Source: Eubacteriales bacterium
GTDB taxonomy: Bacteria > Bacillota > Clostridia > Peptostreptococcales > Anaerovoracaceae
Assembly (NCBI GenBank): GCA_029098205.1
Contig: JAQXNW010000138.1
Coordinates: 1-9,771 of the forward strand
DNA: 9,771 nt
Direction: 5' to 3'
Positions 6,737 to 9,771 of this stretch are shown in pieces; position 1 is the stretch's first letter; every line of letters starts with the position of its first letter. Under the pieces are notes generated by a model. That model was given only the letters and a program-made list of their open reading frames with translations, was not told where the DNA came from and did not search any database. The translations under genes were made by a program, and so were the position numbers.

Positions 6737-6768
6737 GAGGAGGAAGATTCCTCCTCTTTTTTATTTTT
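6737..6768 (+). terminator. Rho-independent terminator after pdp
   Basis: GAGGAGGAA (6737-6745) pairs with TTCCTCCTC (6748-6756), the innermost pair opening to form the loop. TTTTTT-A-TTTTT follows (6757-6768). It lies 40 nt after the pdp stop and closes the rmuC-to-pdp run before the next promoter. Confidence 0.88.
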
Positions 6769-6808
6769 GCAAAAAATGATAAAAGAAAAGCATTTTTGTT
6801 GTGGCCAC

Positions 6809-6836
6809 TTGACAAAATCTGAGTTTTCGATATACT
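6809..6836 (+). promoter_or_regulatory. Sigma-A promoter of the citrate synthase cluster
   Basis: TTGACA (6809-6814, perfect) and TATACT (6831-6836, 5 of 6) are 16 nt apart. Upstream are the A/T-rich tract 6761-6800, with a TTTTTGCAAAAA palindrome at 6764-6775, and the perfect 8-bp palindrome GTGGCCAC (6801-6808) touching the -35. The start point would be near 6843, giving a leader of about 118 nt. Confidence 0.7.
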
Positions 6837-6845
6837 TGTATACGA
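6831..6845. promoter_or_regulatory. Candidate GntR-type operator over the -10 box
   Basis: TATAC-TT-GTATA (6831-6842) is an inverted repeat over the -10, and overlapping TTGTATACGA (6836-6845) fits the T-n-GT-nn-AC-n-A half-site logic of FadR-subfamily GntR operators. A GntR/FCD regulator is encoded in the same gene cluster, so autoregulation is plausible. A/T-rich dyads near a -10 also arise by chance. Confidence 0.4.
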
Positions 6846-6893
6846 TAATACTAGGATCACAATATTTGAGAATTTGATAATACGACATTTGAG
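6844..6893 (+). repeat. Duplicated GATAATAC and ATTTGAG words in the leader
   Basis: GATAATAC occurs at 6844-6851 and 6876-6883; ATTTGAG occurs at 6864-6870 and 6887-6893, in the same order each time, with 12 and 3 nt between the words. It looks like a degenerate tandem duplication just downstream of the promoter. Function unknown. Confidence 0.35.
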
Positions 6894-6915
6894 CATCTTT
6901 TGATGAAGGAAGGAT

Positions 6916-6932
6916 GCAGGAAAGAACGCCGG
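6916..6932 (+). repeat. Leader repeat, copy 1
   Basis: GCAGGAAAGAACGCCGG matches the segment at 8369-8385, upstream of the GntR gene, at 15 of 17 positions. Copy 1 overlaps the left arm of the leader hairpin. Confidence 0.35.
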
Positions 6933-6944
6933 GTTTGTTCCGGC
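6928..6944 (+). promoter_or_regulatory. Leader hairpin just before the citrate synthase ribosome site
   Basis: GCCGG (6928-6932) and CCGGC (6940-6944) can form a 5-bp GC stem with a 7-nt loop. It ends 7 nt before the GGAG ribosome site (6952-6955). No T-run follows, so it is not a terminator; it may affect translation or mRNA stability. Confidence 0.3.
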
Positions 6945-6961
6945 TGAAAATGGAGTGAAAA

Positions 6962-8368
6962 ATGATCGAGACATCGGATAAGACGAATCTTCTGGAACAG
7001 ACGAATTATCATTATGAGCTGCAGGATGTGAAAGAGCCGAATCTTTATCGGGATATTTTCGATTACGATTCGGTACCGAAGGTTGCGTTCAACCATCGGC
7101 GTGTTCCGATGAATATGCCGAAGGATATCTGGATTACAGATACGACGTTCCGCGACGGGCAGCAGTCCCGTTCGCCGTACACCGTGAAGCAGATCGTGGA
7201 CCTTTATAAAATGATGGCGAAACTGGGCGGTCCGTATGGGATCATCCGGCAGTCAGAATTCTTTGTCTATTCGAAGAAAGACAGGGAAGCGGTTGAGAAG
7301 TGCATGGAGCTGGGATATTCATTCCCTGAAATCACGACCTGGATCCGCGCGACGAAGAAGGACTTCCGGCTTGTCCGTGATATCGGTATTAAAGAAACGG
7401 GAATTCTGGTTTCCTGTTCAGACTATCATATTTTCAAGAAGCTCCGGATGAACCGGAAACAGGCCGTCGAATATTATCTGGAAACAATCCGTTCCGCTTT
7501 GGAGGAAGGGATCGTGCCCCGCTGTCATCTGGAAGATATTACAAGAGCGGATTTCTACGGCTTTGTCGTTCCGTTTGTAAATGAAATCGTGAAACTGTCG
7601 AAGGAAATCGGGGTTCCGATTAAAATCCGCGCCTGCGACACGATGGGATACGGCATCCCTTACAGCGAAGTCGCGCTTCCGAGAAGCGTACCCGGAATCA
7701 TTTACGGACTTCAGCATTATTCCGGCGTTCCGAGCGAGCTTCTGGAGTGGCACGGACATAATGATTTCTATAAGGCGGTTGCGAATGCGTCGACAGCATG
7801 GCTGTACGGCTGCAGCGCTGTAAACTGCTCGCTTCTTGGAATCGGCGAGCGGACCGGAAACATTCCGCTGGAAGCGATGGTCTTCGAATATGCTTCGCTC
7901 CGCGGGTCTCTGGATGGAATGGATCCGACCGTGATTACGGACATCGCGCGGTATTATAAAGATGAAATCGGATATGACATCCCGCCGATGCAGCCATTTG
8001 TCGGATCGAACTTTAATGTTACGCGCGCGGGAATCCATGCGGACGGTCTGATGAAGGACGAGGAGATTTATAACATCTTCAACACGGACAAGCTGCTGAA
8101 AAGAAAACCGAGCGTCGCGGTGAACAAGACCAGCGGCCTTGCGGGCATCGCTTATTGGCTGAATGAGCATTACGAGATCCCGACAAAGTACGAGATCGAG
8201 AAAGACGATCCGATGGTTGAAAAACTGAAAAACTGGGTGGACATCCTGTATGTTGACGGCCGTACGACTTCGATTGCGAACGAGGAACTCGAGCAGAAGG
8301 TCGATGAACTCACCGGAGGCAAGGGCCTTGAGCATGATGGCCGCCGTAAAAAGAAATCCGGAAAATAG
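6962..8368 (+). CDS. Probable Re-citrate synthase (homocitrate/isopropylmalate synthase family)
   Basis: A 468-residue cytosolic enzyme of the DRE-TIM metallolyase family, which condenses acetyl-CoA with a 2-oxo acid. DTTFRDGQQSR (60-70) is the metal/substrate loop; HGHND (264-268) supplies the metal histidines; GIGERTGN (293-300) is the family glycine block. LGGPYGIIRQSEFFVYSKKD (88-107) and ILVSCSDYHIF (148-158) resemble the Re-citrate synthase branch first shown in Clostridium kluyveri, which makes citrate from oxaloacetate with opposite stereochemistry to the ordinary enzyme. The C-terminal leucine-regulatory domain of LeuA is absent; the protein ends in a basic tail. An isocitrate dehydrogenase in the same cluster supports citrate synthase over isopropylmalate or homocitrate synthase. 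The start is supported by GGAG (6952-6955), 6 nt upstream. The substrate assignment is inference from recalled family features and context. Confidence 0.8.
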   Translation: MIETSDKTNLLEQTNYHYELQDVKEPNLYRDIFDYDSVPKVAFNHRRVPMNMPKDIWITDTTFRDGQQSRSPYTVKQIVDLYKMMAKLGGPYGIIRQSEFFVYSKKDREAVEKCMELGYSFPEITTWIRATKKDFRLVRDIGIKETGILVSCSDYHIFKKLRMNRKQAVEYYLETIRSALEEGIVPRCHLEDITRADFYGFVVPFVNEIVKLSKEIGVPIKIRACDTMGYGIPYSEVALPRSVPGIIYGLQHYSGVPSELLEWHGHNDFYKAVANASTAWLYGCSAVNCSLLGIGERTGNIPLEAMVFEYASLRGSLDGMDPTVITDIARYYKDEIGYDIPPMQPFVGSNFNVTRAGIHADGLMKDEEIYNIFNTDKLLKRKPSVAVNKTSGLAGIAYWLNEHYEIPTKYEIEKDDPMVEKLKNWVDILYVDGRTTSIANEELEQKVDELTGGKGLEHDGRRKKKSGK

Positions 8369-8385
8369 GCAGGAAAGAATGCAGG
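8369..8385 (+). repeat. Leader repeat, copy 2
   Basis: GCAGGAAAGAATGCAGG begins directly after the citrate synthase stop codon and matches the segment at 6916-6932 at 15 of 17 positions. Both copies lie 30-46 nt before a start codon in this cluster. Confidence 0.35.
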
Positions 8386-8414
8386 CTGGATAGAAGAAAG
8401 GGACAAAACAGAAA

Positions 8415-9110
8415 ATGATCAAATATAAGAATATTTCCCTCGCGGATCGGGTATTCGATGATCTCGAGAAAAAAATCCTGAATGGAACGTATCCGCGCGG
8501 AATGCTTTTGAGTGAAAGCAAGCTGTGCGAGGAGCTTGACGTGAGCCGCACTCCGATTCGGGAGGCGATCCGCAGACTAATCGACGAAGATCTGGTTGAA
8601 GAGCAGTCAAATGGTCTTCTGGTTCTCGGTATGACCGATGATGACATGAAAGATATTTATGAAATTAAGAAGCGTGTTGAATCTGTTGCCGTCGGAAGAG
8701 CTGCGCTGGTTGTTACGGATGAACAGCTGAAGGCGCTTCGGGATATTCTGGATCAGGCGGAGTATTACGCAATGAAAGGCGATCATGAGAAAGTAAGAGA
8801 TTTTGATACTCAGTTCCATGATACCATTTATGACTGCTGCGGTAGCCGCGTGTACAGGAACGTACTTAAAACCATTCATCATAAGGTGATGCGCTACCGG
8901 AAGGCGTCGCTGTCTTCTCATAAATCCAGAATTACAGAATCTGTCGCGGAGCACAGAGCGATCTATAATGCTTTGGCTGCGCATGACCAGAAACAGGCGG
9001 AGCAGGCGATGAAGACGCATGCGGAGCATGCGCTTGCCAGTGTACTTGAGGCGCAGGAAAACGTCGCCGCTGAGGATAACGCGGGAGCATCCTCATCCTC
9101 CGAAAATTGA
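8415..9110 (+). CDS. GntR family regulator with FCD ligand domain
   Basis: A 231-residue transcription regulator. The winged helix-turn-helix spans about 8-72, with LLSESKLCEELDVSRTPIRE at 31-50 containing the recognition helix typical of GntR. The C-terminal all-helical FCD domain (about 78-215) keeps the metal-site pattern: Asp131-x3-His135 in DTQFH, His180 in AEH, and a histidine at 202 or 205 in THAEH. FCD members sense small organic acids such as citrate, lactate or gluconate-type ligands, often through the bound metal. Lying between citrate synthase and isocitrate dehydrogenase, it probably controls this cluster, and the promoter dyad at 6831-6845 is a candidate target. The nearest ribosome site, AAAGGGA (8396-8402), is 12 nt before the ATG, so it may be weak. 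The serine-rich tail (225-229) looks disordered. The ligand is unknown. Confidence 0.9.
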   Translation: MIKYKNISLADRVFDDLEKKILNGTYPRGMLLSESKLCEELDVSRTPIREAIRRLIDEDLVEEQSNGLLVLGMTDDDMKDIYEIKKRVESVAVGRAALVVTDEQLKALRDILDQAEYYAMKGDHEKVRDFDTQFHDTIYDCCGSRVYRNVLKTIHHKVMRYRKASLSSHKSRITESVAEHRAIYNALAAHDQKQAEQAMKTHAEHALASVLEAQENVAAEDNAGASSSSEN

Positions 9111-9182
9111 CGGAAGGATTTCGGCATGCGCGAAAAAGAAAATAAAACAGGTAGGAAACACAGTAAAACAAGCAAAGTGAAA

Positions 9183-9197
9183 GAAATCGTCGATTTC
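9183..9197. promoter_or_regulatory. Perfect inverted repeat before isocitrate dehydrogenase
   Basis: GAAATCG-T-CGATTTC has 7-bp exact arms around one base. It ends 6 nt before the ribosome site at 9204. It may be an operator, or an RNA hairpin (6-bp stem, 3-nt loop) that modulates translation. If translation instead starts at 9126 it would be coding. Confidence 0.35.
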
Positions 9198-9203
9198 GGA
9201 ATT

Positions 9204-9221
9204 AAGGAGATGGGAGAAATG
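9204..9221 (+). promoter_or_regulatory. Ribosome site and start codon favoured for isocitrate dehydrogenase
   Basis: AAGGAG (9204-9209) lies 9 nt before ATG 9219. The in-frame ATG 9210 directly touches this site and is unlikely. An in-frame ATG at 9126 with GGAAGGA (9112-9118) 7 nt upstream is a real competitor; the family's usual N-terminus favours 9219. Confidence 0.6.
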
Positions 9222-9771
9222 GCAGACGTAAGCGATGCAGTGGCGCAGTTCCGGACGCTACTTCTGGAGCAGCTCGCGAGGGTAGAGAAAATGGAAGCCG
9301 GCAAAGACCAGGCAATGGATTTTGAACATATGCCGGTGATCACGATCGGTATTTGTCCGGGAGATGGAATCGGTCCTTCGATTTCAGAGCAGACGGTGCG
9401 CGTTCTTTCCTATCTTCTGAAGGATGAAATCGACTCCGGAAAAGTAGTTCTTAAGCCGATTGAAGGTCTTACGATTGAGAACCGCCTGGCGCAGATGGAA
9501 GCGGTTCCGGAGGATGTGCTGGAGGAAATCAAAAAGTGCAATGTTCTTCTTAAGGGACCGACGACGACGCCGAAGGGAGGAAGTCTGGAGAGCGCGAACG
9601 TAAAACTCCGCCGCGAGCTGGATCTCTATGCGAAGATCCGGCCGGTTGAGGTTCCAGAGGAAGGCATCGACTGGATCTTTTTCCGCGAGAACACAGAAGG
9701 CGAATATGCTCTGGGAAGCCGCGGCGTAGAGATCCCTGGAAAACTGGCTGTGGATTTTAAGGTCATTACGG
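9219..9771 (+). CDS. icd: Isocitrate dehydrogenase, N-terminal part
   Basis: Partial gene: 184 codons before the window ends. It belongs to the isocitrate/isopropylmalate dehydrogenase family, oxidising isocitrate to 2-oxoglutarate with NAD or NADP. After a helical N-terminus (about 1-28) comes GICPGDGIGP (44-53), then LTIENR (84-89), KGPTTTPKGG (112-121), SANVKLRRELDLYAKIRPV (125-143) and FFRENTEGEYALG (155-167). Ser125, Asn127 and Arg131 follow the S-x-N-x-x-x-R isocitrate-binding pattern, which isopropylmalate dehydrogenases lack; Arg141, Arg156 and Tyr163 fit the other substrate contacts. Cofactor determinants lie past the window. It should use the isocitrate formed from the product of the upstream citrate synthase. 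An upstream in-frame ATG (9126) with a good ribosome site would add 31 mostly Lys/Glu-rich residues. Confidence 0.85.
   Translation, partial: MADVSDAVAQFRTLLLEQLARVEKMEAGKDQAMDFEHMPVITIGICPGDGIGPSISEQTVRVLSYLLKDEIDSGKVVLKPIEGLTIENRLAQMEAVPEDVLEEIKKCNVLLKGPTTTPKGGSLESANVKLRRELDLYAKIRPVEVPEEGIDWIFFRENTEGEYALGSRGVEIPGKLAVDFKVIT

Noticed and set aside
6903..6947. 14-codon leader peptide before the citrate synthase
   Set aside because: No ribosome site before its ATG, no run of informative codons, and no terminator/antiterminator pair downstream.
6852..6961. Riboswitch or T-box in the citrate synthase leader
   Set aside because: No T-box sequence, no extended stem set, and no terminator before the gene; only one small hairpin is visible.
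7418..8647. Long minus-strand open frame (409 codons) opposite the citrate synthase and GntR genes
   Set aside because: Antisense shadow crossing two confidently identified genes and the gap between them.

Overview
The window reads as a chromosomal segment of a strictly anaerobic, moderate-GC Bacillota, most likely class Clostridia. The grounds are strong purine-rich ribosome sites, sigma-A type promoters, compact same-strand gene runs, clostridial-type protein variants, and a Re-type citrate synthase, which is known mainly from anaerobes. I cannot name a genus. No mobile element, CRISPR array, tRNA or rRNA is visible; this is mostly metabolic and housekeeping sequence.

Layout. (1) Bases 1-506, minus strand: the first 168 codons of an AMP-forming acyl-CoA synthetase. 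It has a near-consensus promoter at 691-663 and two related dyads (622-646 and 680-690) placed as repressor operators would be. (2) 919-2109: a fused shikimate dehydrogenase-shikimate kinase, read divergently from the synthetase, with a purine-rich leader carrying five CAGAGA hexamers and a strong intrinsic terminator at 2118-2142. (3) 2155-6696: a tight four-gene run, rmuC, a metallophosphoesterase, deoB and pdp, ending in a terminator at 6737-6768. Pdp splits pyrimidine nucleosides into base and (deoxy)ribose 1-phosphate, and DeoB isomerises that to the 5-phosphate for central metabolism. RmuC and the phosphoesterase are translationally coupled to each other but have no evident part in that pathway. 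(4) 6809 to the window end: a consensus-like promoter followed by a Re-citrate synthase homologue, a GntR/FCD regulator and the start of an isocitrate dehydrogenase. With an aconitase encoded elsewhere, this would be the oxidative branch from acetyl-CoA and oxaloacetate to 2-oxoglutarate, used for glutamate synthesis.

Most noteworthy points: the paired operator-like dyads at the acyl-CoA synthetase promoter; the Re-citrate synthase/GntR/IDH cluster with a GntR-like dyad over its -10 box; the two-step shikimate pathway fusion with a short kinase end; and the aroEK terminator that directly abuts the rmuC ribosome site. I saw no wholly new system. These are regulatory and architectural leads.
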